Shown: in pieces, positions 1 to 11,563 of the stretch
How the letters are laid out: every line of letters begins with the position of its first letter
Numbering within the stretch: the stretch's first letter is position 1
Translations under genes and position numbers: made by a program
Notes under the pieces: model-generated
Database searches by the model: none
Told to the model about the DNA's origin: nothing
Seen by the model: only the letters and a program-made list of their open reading frames with translations
NCBI GenBank assembly: GCA_033557835.1
Contig: JAWQRO010000432.1
Span: 1 to 39,126, forward strand
DNA from: Helochares maculicollis
Lineage: Eukaryota > Arthropoda > Insecta > Coleoptera > Hydrophilidae
Direction of reading: 5' to 3'
DNA length: 39,126 bases

Positions 1-19
1 TATATATATATATATATAA
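1..19. repeat. (TA)n microsatellite at window edge
   Basis: Uninterrupted TA dinucleotides run from the first base. The tract is cut by the window edge, so its full length is unknown. Confidence 0.9.
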
Positions 20-120
20 TATTTCATAATTTTTTCGAGATTTTAGGCAATAGGCCTACCAGTGCGAAATAAATCTTTAAAATTATAATTAAATCAATGG
101 AGTTGAAGAAATCAATACCT

Positions 121-197
121 TTAATTATCTGTGACATTATCGGAATCATAAACATCAGTCACATTTTCAGCCACCTCGCTTCCATTTTTGTCTGTAC
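121..197 (-). CDS. possible last coding exon of an unidentified minus-strand gene
   Basis: On the minus strand a pyrimidine-rich stretch ends in an AG at 199-198. After it, 25 codons stay open to a TAA at 123-121 when the first two bases complete a split codon. The peptide is acidic and polar (TDKNGSEVAENV then TDVYDSDNVTDN) and looks like the C-terminal tail of a protein rather than random AT-rich translation. The 3' UTR would run off the window. I do not recognise the protein. The exon is short and rests only on a splice site and composition, so it may be chance. Confidence 0.3.
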
Positions 198-3100
198 CTC
201 AGCAGATAAGAAAATATAGTCAAGTTTTCCATGATAATTTCCATATTTTACATTTTATAGCTAGCTCACAAAGACAATCGAACAACAGTAAAATAATATA
301 TTTCTACGATATACAGAGTGTTGCAGAATTAATTTCCAATACTTAACCCACATGTTAAGAACGCCAATGTCACCACGATGTGGTATTTTGTAAGTATAAA
401 AAAAATGTTGAAAGTTTGGCTAGTTTGGGACTTCTGGCATAATTGAAATGCTGCAGGTAGACCATAATGAGTTAAAGAATATTATGCATACACAACGGCA
501 CCGTTATTGCTATAAAAATAACAACATCACAATCACAAACATCGTTAGATCCTCGCAATTCAATTTCTTCATGAACTCGAAACCATCCTCGTCAAAGAAA
601 AACAGAGAAAGAACATAAACAGCCATTGACTACAGTCAATTTCTATCTCAATTAATAGTACAAATTCATGTTATTGCGTCGACAGAAAAACATGTACCGC
701 TTCTCTTGCGTCTGCGGCTATAAATAATTGCGCTTTACGTTTTTTGATGAGCATCCGCTATCACCTTTATCGCCTTGTTTACAATAAAATGACGGATTTT
801 CTCGTTTCGTGCTTAGTAAGTTTAGATGATTTGCATGTTAGTAAATATATCTTTCTTTGAGTAAGGCATAAAGAAAAGTTTAACTAGCTTACGTAATAGT
901 AAATAATGTATTAAAAACAAATTGAAATGAACGCAATCCGACCAAACATGTGGCGCCTGTTTTTCCTCTCCGGTTAAAATTTATTGGGCTATTAACATTT
1001 TTCGCTCGTTTTAATTTCTTTTCAACGAGGGTTTTTTATTATTATTTCATCAGTTTCGAGTCCAGATGCTTTAAGCGTAAACAAGAAGCTGATTCTTAGA
1101 AATATAGATAGAATTCGTCTGTGTTCGACTAACGACGTGAGTCATAGGGAATTCCAACAGTGGTTCTTAACATGTACATGTAATGAACATCTCGGTTACT
1201 AATTATGCCCCAAAGTGCAAACAAACACCCATCGCTTATTATTTCTTATATCTACCATCCCTTTATGTTTTGTAACTTATTTTTGAAACAGGCTGCATAA
1301 ACGCTTAGAAAATCTTTTTAAATTATATCAAACAACAAAGTTACATTTAGGGAAACAAACAATAAACTCATATTTCTTAATGACAAAGAAACTATATTTT
1401 TACTAAGAACTTAACTTAATGTAAAACATTGTATTTTTGGCATAAAAATCTGAGCGTATTTGTGCCGCTATCAAAAGCCTGAATCACTAAAGTAGTCACA
1501 AAACAAAGACGCTTTAGCTATCAATTCCTAGGTTCGGTCGCTCATCCTCATCATATTTGTTATTGCTTAACGCATTAATTACGATTTATAAAAATTTTTG
1601 ATTTGTGGTTATTTTTTAATGCATTTCTGTTCCTATCTTCTGAGATTTAAGCTTCAAGTATCAACCATCTTTCATCTGAAAACAACACCACTTTCCTCGG
1701 CAACCAAAGAGGTAACCTTAAATATCTTTTAGAAAATCTGTTTTACATTCAATCAAGCTAGCATTTGATACAAAATAAAATGAATTAATCATGATATGAA
1801 AATAAGCACCGGCTATTTCACTTGAGGGGTGCAAACTCAGAACTTAGATTTTTGTACTATGAGCAAACAGAAGTAAAAACATTTTGAACATTAATGACAA
1901 AACACTGCAATCAACAAATATAAATCTACTTCAATTCAACTTGTATGTCTTTGATACGTTCTAGTCAATTTCAATAGATTCGTCCATAATAAAAGAGCAC
2001 ATAAAAGACATTTTTCCCGCTTAATATAGCCTTATTCCTCCCCTCTTCCCTCTGTCACAAATATATAAACTAACTAAACTAAAACATACTTCCACCATGT
2101 ATAAAATTTATATTTATTTAAAAATGAACTAGTCTAAAATGCTCTAATATTATCTAAAGATAAGAAAATGCACTCAAACTTCCATCAACTTAACGTTATT
2201 ACATCTTGAAACATTCCGTGTTGTCCATTCCTTTTGGCTCTTAAATATATCAACTTAGGATTTTGCATTCCGCAACGTTTCGCAGTATAATTAACCCGGC
2301 ATCTCACAGAAACGCTTAGAAAACACCCGACTTGAGCAAAAGCAAAATCTTATATCGAAAAATTTCAAATCAACTAAAAAATAGCATTAAAGTCGATTAC
2401 TATAACACCGTAACCAATTATATAAAAATTAATTACAAAAGTGTGAAAAATATTGAATTTTTTAAGAAACGATATTTAAATTTTCCATATTCCCTGATTG
2501 TTTTTGATATTTGATTTGGAATTTAGAATTTTTTAATATTCAGCACGTAAATTTCAAATTATTGGACCATTCCACTAAGGAGTTTTTGACTTTAACTTCA
2601 AAGATTTAAATCAATTGAAAAAATTTATTTTCTAGCTAGTTTCATTTTGATTTGTTTTAAGTTTTTTAAATGCAGTAATAACTTGGGATATTTAAACAGA
2701 ATTCTCACGTTTTCATGCCAATATTATGATACACGGAGCTATAAAGCGTTTAAAATAGTCTTTTAAAATCAAATCTATCGATATGATACAAGATATATAA
2801 GTTTTAATTGTACCATTTACTTCGTTTACTTACATGAATAGTCTCTTTGTATTAATCCTTTTCTGACTATGCTTCACTAAGAAATAATTTGCGTGGAATT
2901 ATAAAATTTGATATTAAAAACAATTACTATCGAGCCAATCATAAGAGTTAATCATTTGTAGATCATCGTTTTGAAATACTGTCATATTTTATCCACGTTA
3001 TCAATTAATTATCAGATTTTAAGTTAAAAACAAATGCTCAATTAAATTGATTCAGTTATTTGGCAAGCCTCTATCTCTCAAGCAATGCTTATTAATAATT

Positions 3101-5392
3101 AAGAGTTAAGGATAACGATCACATGATAGCTTCCCCACATTCACAGGTAATTAACGAAACATTTGTTTATTCCATTATTACACTTTGCAGATTAAATTTT
3201 AGCAAAACAATTAAGAGAGATGTTAAAAGAAATAGCGTTTAGTATTTCTAGCTTTGTCAACTATATGACGTAGCAAAACTATACGGTAGAAATACATTTA
3301 TTGGCCATACATTGGAACAACATTTCGGTTAAAACTATTGTAGGGAAAAGAAAACCACTAAATTAATATTCCTACTAAAACTTAGAAATTCGTTGGCCAT
3401 GGAGAGTAATCACAAAACAACCTACATTTGAAATATTTTACGCAGGAAATCCGTGGGGCCCTATTCCAATAATAAAAAAAACCATTATCAACTTTCTAAC
3501 AATTATTATTACCTATTACATACTCTAGATAATCTACAATATAATATTATGCAGTGTATGCAAATGAAAACAAAATTATACAAAAACATATCATTCATAT
3601 ATCACATACGTGAACTATTTTCTTTGTGTAAATAAATAATCCACTAATTGTTTAGATTTAATTTTGCAATTGACATAAATTTTATGTAATTGATAAATGC
3701 TAAGTATAAAATTCTTTTAATATTATTACGAATTATCATCAGCCATATGCTGACTTGAACAATATGCAAGAAGAGGTCAAATTCTGTAGCAGCAAAATAT
3801 CCATGATAAACAATCCAGTTTCGTTGCTGCCATCTTAATTTATTTTACTAATATTGGAACTGTTGTGCTGACAATTTTAATCTTATTAAGTGTTTTACTT
3901 CCGTATCTTTGTTCATTGTTAAGTATAAGCAATCTCTGTTTTGGATACCAATTGTTTGAAATGTGCGTGCAATGACCAGAACAAAGCTGCTCACCTCCAT
4001 GGCTTCAACAATGCAACTAAAGATCACTATCACTAAAATAGTTAACAAATCATTGCGAGGAAAAGACACACCTTAATTTTTATATATTGCTTATCACTTT
4101 AAAGATGCTCAGCTCGTATCAAAACCCATAATACCATTTAATATTGGAAACTAATTCTAAATACTAAATAGCATTAGGTATTACAGTTCTACAAAACTTC
4201 AAAATGTTGCCAAGTTGAAGTGAATATTATATTACCGACAAATCAAAATTGTTAAAAATATCCGCCATTCAGTAAACTCACAACAAAATGCTGACATATA
4301 AATTTGAAAACGACAAATTGAATTTTTTTCTGTATTTGTTACTGAAATTAATACTATTCTATATAATTTAGCGTGGGAATAATTGAATAGTAACTGTAGA
4401 TACGCTTGGTACCAGAAAAAACAATTTCATTAAAAATTGACTAAAAATCCTGCGAGAATACAGCAGTGAACAAAAAATCTTAACTTAATAGCGTTTAATG
4501 TTCCAACCAGCTTTAACTTGGGTTATTTTTAAATTGCTAATTAATGAACGCTTGTAAATTAAATAATAACTAAGCACTGTTATATTACATTGATGCCAAT
4601 CGCTCAAGTAACTCAACAAAGATTTTTCGCAGCACTTCGAGTATAAGAAACCAACTTGTTTTAAATGTCTGCTTGTCGTTGGTGTAATTTGACCAACTAA
4701 AATTACTGTCTTTTATCATTAAACGGCTACCTAAGCCTACAAGTAAATTTTTGAACGTAAATTTGTAATTTATTGCTCCTTACGAACAGCTTAGGTGTAG
4801 TATCACTTCAGATTATCTTGACCCAAAAGTTGAATCATCCATTTCAAGTTTATTGTTTTACCCTTACGCCAAATTTATCTCCTATTGCCAAAACGATGAT
4901 GCTAATTTCCGATATTAAGCTATGCATATTGTATTTTGTTGTATAATTTATGCAATAAATATTCAAATCTCTAATTATGTTTACGTTCAGATCTAAATAA
5001 TCGACTGACAATTTAAATTATCATAAATCGTATCAGAAAATACGCATCTGGGTACCGACCATTGAAACTTAAAAGCTAACCAAAATAAGCATTAAAATGT
5101 AGTTTACAAAATGAAATGATTTTGTAGATTTGCTTATTAAATTTACTGCAATTCAAATCGTTTCTTAAAAACGCGCCAATTTATACTTCTGCTAGCGCTA
5201 CCTGTGGTCGAGTAGAAAATACCGCGTTTTTCAGATTGACCAATAGCGCAGCTAACTGTAATAGCCTACTATATGTAATATAAAAAAGATTTGTAAAATA
5301 ACCATGTGATTTTAAATCATTTGGCTACCATGTTGACTAGCTAACATAACCTCAACGTTTATAAATTTAAATAACTTTTGAATTTTTTAGTA
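198..5392. other. AT-rich stretch without a confident gene
   Basis: No long open frame resembles a known protein. A minus-strand stretch at about 530-600 has a coding-like translation (GFEFMKKLNCEDLTM) after a pyrimidine tract. At 4000-3995 (minus) a strong Kozak ATG is followed by one codon and a GTGAGC donor. Either could be an exon of the gene whose possible last exon is at 121-197. The open frames at 2332-2514, 3453-3635 and 3848-4069 have low-complexity translations typical of AT-rich noise. The rest could be intron or intergenic; I see nothing else in it. Confidence 0.5.
5170..5275 (+). promoter_or_regulatory. likely promoter region of the DPH3-RPC7 unit
   Basis: This is a locally GC-richer patch in AT-rich sequence, 120-220 bp upstream of the DPH3 ATG. 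It has CCAAT boxes at about 5176 (GCGCCAATT) and 5240 (GACCAATAG). A pyrimidine tract ending in TTTTTTAG lies three bases before the DPH3 ATG, so a 5'-UTR intron is possible and the true start site may be in this patch. No TATA box was assigned. Inference from composition only. Confidence 0.3.
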
Positions 5393-5768
5393 ATGTCTGT
5401 ATTTCACGACGAAATCGAAATTGAAGATTTCGAATACGACGAAGAGGAAGGTATTTATCATTACCCGTGCCCCTGTGGCGATAGATTTGAAATATCTAAG
5501 GTTGGTAAAGCATGTGCAAAACTCATTAATAATTTCTTATAATTACTTGATTTTTAGGAGGAGTTATTAGCTGGAGAAGAAGTAGCCACGTGCCCAAGCT
5601 GTTCTTTAATAGTTAAAATAATTTACGATTTGGTAAACTGATACAAATCAACGTTTCGTAGCCTATTCCTAATTCTGAATTCTATTTTTTCAGGAAGCCT
5701 TCATACAAGAAAATTCAGAAATTGGAATTCTTAGTGACGATTTGAAAAAAGTAGAATTAACGAACTGA
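5393..5768 (+). CDS. DPH3: diphthamide biosynthesis protein 3 (CSL zinc finger), DPH3/Kti11
   Basis: Three coding exons, 5393-5500, 5558-5632 and 5694-5768, all joined in phase 0, give an 85-residue protein; the human protein is about the same length. The N-terminus reads MSVFHDEIEIEDFEYDE. The zinc-binding cysteines follow as YPCPCGDRF and ATCPSCSLIVK, which is the CSL-type zinc finger with its signature Cys-Ser-Leu. By family knowledge DPH3 is the small iron/zinc electron carrier for the Dph1-Dph2 radical enzyme that starts diphthamide formation on elongation factor 2. As Kti11 it also supports Elongator and tRNA wobble-uridine modification. It is cytosolic. The introns are short (57 and 61 bp). 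The stop codon lies only 18 nt before the next start codon, with no poly(A) signal between, so DPH3 probably shares a transcript with RPC7. Recognition is secure. Confidence 0.95.
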
Positions 5769-5786
5769 GAGATTTGAATTCAGAAA

Positions 5787-6948
5787 ATGAGTGGAAGGGG
5801 CCGTGGAAGAGGAGGTCGAGGGGGAGGTGGTGCTAGAGATCAACTTCAAGCGTTGGGCGTTTCGCAAAATGAAGTGGTTCCTGCAACACAGCCTCCCCCA
5901 ATATTTCCACCGCTACTAAGGCGGCCAGTACCGTTTCCCTCGGTAAGATGATAGATTCAGGTTTGTTTAATATCGACGTATTATAATAAATTAAGACCCG
6001 AGTTCCTTCGGTTAATCACTCTTGCCAGTTAAATTATGTTTCCTTAAATATTGCAAAAATATCCCAATAAAATTTCAAAGTTTTATTGTCAAAACTGTGA
6101 GAGTTGTGTCGACAATTCTGCTCCCGAAAGTGACAATAGTGACGTTATATGTTCTGCAAAAAAATATGCAAATGATTGGTGGTTCCAGATGATTCCACTG
6201 ATGAGGAACAACAAATACGAACCAATTCAAATAGAATATGAAAAATTAACAACCCTTGATTTCTTTTAGATTTTTTTATTTCCTGTATAATAACATAATG
6301 TTATTTTGTTCAAACAGCTGATGTTATCCTAATATATACAAAAATAAATATAACAATAGAAAATTAAATAAGGCTAAAATTAAAGCAACAATGTTGATGT
6401 TTAAAATAATTGACTAAGTAATGACAGAATTTATTGCGGAATCAAGGAATAATAAAATGTCTTGTTTTCAGAAAACTGAAGAAACAGAATACTTGTTAAC
6501 TGTCCGGCAAAACATAATAGATGGGATTAGTTTAACAGCGGGTCATTTAAATGTCCCAGAAGCACATAACATTCAGCCACAAAACGACATTGATAAGCTT
6601 ATTGCCCAATTACCGAAAATGTCCAAAGAGGAGTATGATTGGTCATTGTTTCCTGCAGAACTGAGACCTAAAGTTAAACCTGTGAGAAAGAAAATTGTGG
6701 TTAAAAAAGAAGTAGATATTAAAACACGGTTGGAAGAACTTCAGAAGCGAGAAGAGCAAGGCAAATTAAAGGGTACAGTAGAAGTAGAAAAGGAAGATGA
6801 AATGGAAGAAGAGGAAGAAGCTGTTGAATATCAAGAGGACGAAGATGAAGAAATGGATGAAGGAACTGATTATGCCAATAACTATTTTGATAATGGAGAA
6901 GGATATGATGATGATGATGATAATATTGATGATGGACCTATCTATTAA
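5787..6948 (+). CDS. POLR3G: RNA polymerase III subunit RPC7 (POLR3G/POLR3GL, Rpc31 family)
   Basis: Two exons, 5787-5942 and 6472-6948, joined in phase 0, give 210 residues (human POLR3G is slightly longer). The N-terminus is Arg/Gly-rich (SGRGRGRGGRGGGG), as in the family. A proline motif, PPPIFPPLLRRPVPFP, matches the conserved segment before the intron. Exon 2 opens with TEETEYLLTVRQ and carries a Lys-rich middle. It ends in a very acidic tail with TDYANNYFDNGEGY followed by an Asp run, the hallmark RPC7 C-terminus. RPC7 belongs to the RPC3-RPC6-RPC7 trimer that helps Pol III initiate at tRNA and 5S genes. Whether it is closer to the POLR3G or POLR3GL paralogue cannot be told. The start ATG is 18 nt after the DPH3 stop on the same exon. 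The 529-bp intron holds a sense reading frame described separately. Confidence 0.9.
6081..6348 (+). other. sense reading frame with poly(A) signal inside the RPC7 intron
   Basis: A coding-like frame runs from an AG at 6079-6080 to a TAG at 6267-6269. It begins FYCQNCESCVDNSAPE and later reads KKYANDWWFQMIPLM. A canonical AATAAA follows at 6343-6348. The upstream RPC7 exon ends in phase 0 and this frame opens in phase 0, so joining them would give an alternative RPC7 C-terminus. The acceptor has almost no pyrimidine tract, which weakens that reading. A relic of another gene's last exon is the main alternative. I do not recognise the peptide. Confidence 0.35.
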
Positions 6949-8960
6949 GAACTTTTACATTTTAGATCACATCCAAATTTTGTTTGTTGTTTTAATGTAC
7001 TATTTATTTTTGTAAATATATATATATAATATATTCTTTTTTATATAGTTTTTTAAACATTTTTCACTCTTTATTTGTTTTGATTTAAAAGTTACAAATT
7101 ACATTAAGATAAAATAAGCTGCATTCATTCTCAAATAAATAATTTCCTATCCAATCATGTGGTCTGCTCCACCGATATTTGTGTGCGTTTCTATTAAGGC
7201 ATTAGATATGAAACGTCAGGTTTCTTCAAAAACTAAATTAAACAATCGACATCTCTGACAGTTCTCTGTTTTTGAAGTTTTTCATTCTGGTATTAATATA
7301 CGTAGTATAATAAAGGGGAGGTATAGCAATCATGTCTATGTCTGTAAACGCAATAGAACTCGGACTGTTCAAGGTTTGAAGTATCTACACAGTTTTCATT
7401 TTTTTTTTCAAAACAACTAGTGGTTAAAATAAAGCTATCAATGTTATTTATAGTTTCAGAATGAATGCTGACTGATTGAAACGGAAAAGGGTTTGGTCGG
7501 ATCGCTGAATGGTCTTCTTTCTTTGTATGTTTTTTTTTATCTCATGAAAGCTCTTTAGCCATCGCACAAAAGAAGCCTCATGCCCTTGTATAGGGTTTAT
7601 TGGATTGAGATAATTGCTGACATCTTTGAAGATTGGCCATTTATCGACCGACCAACTTTCTTTCATTTTGATCAAAATTTGACATTCACGAAAAGACTTG
7701 GATGTACGTTTGTCATAGATGCGCTAGAGTATGTAATTATAGTGTTGCTCTTTATGAAAACTTTAATTGACTGTAAAACAAGGCATTTGTATACATTTAT
7801 TTTACCAGAATTTAACGATTTTATACATCGCACATGCAATATTTTTAACCTGTCATAATCAACGGTTTTTGTGAATATGTTGTTTATTCTCAGCTATTTG
7901 CCGATGTCCATAAACTTATTCTATTTAATAGTAGAGTCGATTGTATTTGATGAACTATTGATCGACATTATATATTATGGAATAGATTTTACTGTTTTTC
8001 AGCAGCAAATTTAACAGTAGAAGAACTCACAACAAATAAGTTTCAGCTCTGATATGTCTTTATGTAAAGCCTCAAAGCTAAACAACTCCCTGAGAATGAT
8101 TAATTAATGTTTCTAGCATATGTGCTAATAAATGCGTATAAAATCTTGTTCATCGAGATAAAAGGAAAATGGTTTCACCATTCATCATAGCAGTGAGATA
8201 AAACTTTAGGATAATTGCAACATATAAGTACTTCTAGAGAAGGCATCCTGCATCCTAAGCCTCAAAGCCGAATTAATTTTTACAAGGGGTTGGTGAATCT
8301 AATATTAGTGATAAGAAGTGTAATACTAAAAGCAATAAATCTGTTAAAAATCATGTGCTGAAGTTTATATAAATTACGTGAGTTAAAAAAAAGTGCTTTC
8401 CTTGTGAAATTACTTATTTTCGCAGGTGCTTTAATACTTTAATTAAAGAAAAGTGTGGCCAAGGGGGATGATAATCCAGCAAAGCTATAGTGGCATCAGA
8501 TGCAGCTAAAACTACATGTGAATTAGCCGCAAGCTTTGTTGCAAAATAATGTTTGATTATGTCGTACTAAAAGCAATACTGGAAAGTGAAAAGCAGAACT
8601 TTGAAACTAATTATCATCTACTGTGACACCAGCCAAATACCACTTCTGACAAGCTTGTAATCATGCAAAATTCTCAAGGAATGATAGCCAACATGCACAA
8701 TTTAATGGACAACACACTGTGTTAATAGTTTAGATGTATTGTTTAATTAATTGCGCTACTTGCAGTGAGATATATTACAATATTTTTTTATTAAAAATCA
8801 GTAATTTTATATTTAATTACTAAATATATTGTGATGCTTTCTATTAAAGTCAATACATCAAATTAACAAGACTATTATAAATAACAATGCTTATTTATTA
8901 AACATATAAACAAATAACTAATTAATTATGTACAAATATCATTTCATTTCACAAAACTAA
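6949..8960. other. intergenic DNA between RPC7 and SNRNP35
   Basis: RPC7 and SNRNP35 converge on this stretch. A short TA tract lies at about 7016-7030 and a candidate RPC7 poly(A) signal, AATAAA, at 7134-7139. At 7331 an ATG opens a short coding-like run (MSMSVNAIELGLFK) ending at a weak GTTTGA donor. An open frame at 7580-7858 (plus) has a genuine ATG and a hydrophobic segment (EYVIIVLLFMKTLI). An overlapping minus frame spans 7448-7675. None matches a family I know and no clean gene can be assembled. From 7860 to 8880 I see nothing. Confidence 0.5.
8894..8899 (-). promoter_or_regulatory. poly(A) signal of SNRNP35
   Basis: TTTATT on the plus strand reads AATAAA on the minus strand, about 60 nt after the SNRNP35 stop codon. 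Confidence 0.6.
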
Positions 8961-11358
8961 TTACTCATGCTTATCTTCCTTCTTGATTTTAACTTCTTTA
9001 TGCATATAATTCATGTCATACTCATTAATATCTTCTTTCTTACAATCTTTATCTTCATAAGAGCTACGCCGTTTGACCCTATCATGGCGATCATCTTCAG
9101 ATTTAATCCTCACTCTTTCATAAGATGTATCTCTGCGGTCCCGATGCTCGCGATTGTGTCTACTACGATCCCGACTCCTACTCTTATCCCTATCAGTGGA
9201 GTCATCTCTACGCCTTCTCTGCCTGCGATCAGACCGTCGTTCAACAGACCTATCTCTTTTTCGATAGTCTTCTTTACTTCTGTCCCGATAGTTTCTATCT
9301 CTTCTGTCTCGGCTTCTATCCCTTTCCCGCTCCCTCTCTCGTTCCTTCCTATTCAAGAAAATAGGCTTCATAAATGGCCTATCTCTTCCTCCAAACCTAA
9401 GCTGACCAGATTCTTTCTTTCCTCCAAACCCACCTCCTAATCGTCGTGGTTTCCATCCTTTCAGCAAGCGTTCGCATTCAAAATCGACGAAAATTTGTTG
9501 CCCATCTAAATTCATCTTAAAAGCACGTTTATAGGCATCTTCAGCTGCACTTTCGGTTTCATATTCAATAAAAGCATAGCCCTTAGGCATACCAGTGACA
9601 ATATCTTTTACCAAGCGGAACCTTTTTAAGCGACCAAACTTAGAAAAGGCATCTTTAATGGTGTCTTTAGAAGTTTTAGGACTCAGGCGGCTGACGAAAA
9701 TTGTACATTCTGGACGACCCTTTATAAACTTATTTGGTTTGTATTCAGAGTTGATTGCTCGGGCTATTGCTTTGTCATGCGGATATGTGTCTGTCCTATC
9801 AATAGATCCACATTTTATGGGGTCATACACTTTGGCATATGGAGACCAAACATCATCTTCCTAAAAATACAAAAAAATGTTTCAGAAAAATTTAAAAATA
9901 TAAAAATGATTCGTACAGAAATAGTAAATAGTATTAATACTTCAATACAGGTTTACTGCAGTTTAAAATTATTTTCTTTATCTGTATATGCTATGTAGTA
10001 AGAGAACTTATGCTCTCTATATACTGGCTTTATGATTATCATAACTTTTTTATTTTTAATCAAGTAATACTTCTTAGAATTTGTCATGTATCTAACGATA
10101 AAAAATTGTTATTATTTATGTCTTATTTTTGTATGATTGATATTATATATTAGCTTTATAGGAACGAAATCACTTTCTTTAACTGAGCAGTTTAATTCTT
10201 CATTTGAAAATCTTGTCAATATGCAACTTCATACATCGGTTACTGACAAATTTAATCAATTGTAGAAATTATAATTTCCTGGTTTCACTGGTACAGTTAG
10301 GCACCACCAAGCTAAACAAAATGCATGTAGAGTAATAATGATTTTATAAATTGATAAATTATTTAGATTTCATCTTATTTTGAAACTGAACAAAGAGAAC
10401 TAGTTGATTTACTTCACTACTTCAAAATCTTTCCATACTTTTTATTATATGTCTATATTGTTTCTATTAGTACAAAATATTGTAAGTAAAATGTAAATAC
10501 TTATATAATAAAATTAAGTTGTTATGTTCATTTATCTTCTCAGGAAAAGAGTTACCTCTTTGCCCTGTGAGAGAATAAACGAACATAGCAGCCTAGTGCA
10601 TCGAAGCAAGATCAATTTGTCTCCTTTTGCTGCCTATGGCATAACTGAAGAGAGTAAAACAAATCCATTTTTTCAACAAAGCTTCTCATTCGGACATTTG
10701 GAGGGTTCACAGATCCACCCCATGGCAAAACAGAGTCAAGACCACAATGGATAGGTGTATTTACCAAGTTTGCCTTCTCTACAAGATAGGATCAGTTTCT
10801 TTTAGTTTGTGTATTTATTTTTCGATATTTTGTCACGAATCGTAATTCATCAGAAAATGTATCATCAAAATGTTAAATGCATGACTTCGCCAAGGCTATC
10901 AGTATATCTCCACACCAGAATACAAAAAAAAACGCAAGATATCATTTCAGGAAATTACTGCATTAGAGCTCATTGTTTATTAAAATATTGTAAAAAGTAC
11001 TTTGGGACCTCAAATTTACTAATAAATATAAATTATTGAAGTCTTCACATAAAAATATCTCATACAAAAATTATGAGCATTTCATGCTTAAGCTCGGAAG
11101 GTTTTGCATGTTCATCTAAGTTCTTAGAAATCATTGCACCAAAGAATACCAATAATGTAGATAAAAAAAAGCAGTAATTGCGGTCTTAAATATAGGTGGT
11201 GAAACTATACATTTACCATTTGGAGGCCTATTTAACTATGAATGAATCTAGAAATAAGGAAATATTGCATAAATTACCGCACTTTTCGGCAAATCATACC
11301 AACAATGAATTTTCAAACTATAGGATACTTAAACTAATTTGCTTACATTATCACTCAT
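8961..11358 (-). CDS. SNRNP35: U11/U12 snRNP 35 kDa protein (minor spliceosome), SNRNP35
   Basis: Two coding exons. Exon 1 is 11358-11347, only 12 nt (M-S-D-N), followed by a GTAAGC donor. Exon 2 is 9860-8961. They join in phase 0 to give 303 residues (human 246). The N-terminus reads EDDVWSPYAKVYDPIKCGSI, the diagnostic start of U11-35K. One RRM follows, with RNP2 IFVSRL at 58-63 and RNP1 KGYAFIEY at 97-104. Next come KGWKPRRLGGGFGGKKESGQ and LRFGGRDRPF, a family signature right after the RRM. The last ~130 residues are Arg/Asp/Glu/Ser-rich repeats, longer than in the human protein. By family knowledge it is the U1-70K counterpart in the U11/U12 di-snRNP, acting in nuclear recognition of U12-type introns. 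The 1,486-bp intron holds an unexplained open frame at 10524-10754. The exon 1 assignment rests on phase, donor and family-like sequence. Confidence 0.93.
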
Positions 11359-11563
11359 AACGGGAATTAAATATCCCACTTGTCTTCCCAACGCTTTAAA
11401 TATATACCAAAACTGTATTTATGAAGAGATCAGTCTTGAAACCTAACCTAAAAACCTCTTATTTTTCTTTCTTCTTAAATTATCGACAGAGATATCTATA
11501 AACAGAAGAGTTCCAATGCCCATGTAAATTTCGTAGGACAAGATGAGCGCCTCTGGTGGTGGG

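Noticed and set aside
310..345. ACAGAGTGTTGCAGAATTAA resembles the ACAGGGTGT-type ends seen in insect repeats
   Set aside because: The similarity is short and no partner terminus was found.
3848..4069. 73-codon minus frame with a signal-peptide-like start
   Set aside because: No homology is recognised and the upstream border is doubtful. Only the embedded Kozak ATG with donor is kept, as a low-interest hint.
6797..7015. Met/Lys/Ile-rich open frame overlapping RPC7
   Set aside because: It is a shifted frame of the acidic RPC7 tail (GAT/GAA repeats read out of frame).
7331..7470. Possible selenocysteine exon (in-frame TGA after Cys when MSMSVNAIELGLFK is joined downstream)
   Set aside because: The donor is weak, no SECIS-like structure was found and the frame closes soon afterwards.
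8967..9440. Long plus-strand open frame opposite SNRNP35
   Set aside because: It is the antisense shadow of the Arg/Asp-rich SNRNP35 tail; the minus strand has the conserved RRM protein.
10524..10754. 76-codon plus frame in the SNRNP35 intron
   Set aside because: No family motif, and it is interrupted at both ends. It may be transposon-derived, but I cannot support that.
11546..11562. GCGCCTCTGGTGGTGGG resembles a CTCF-type site in reverse
   Set aside because: It is one base short of the usual spacing and a single occurrence, too weak to call.
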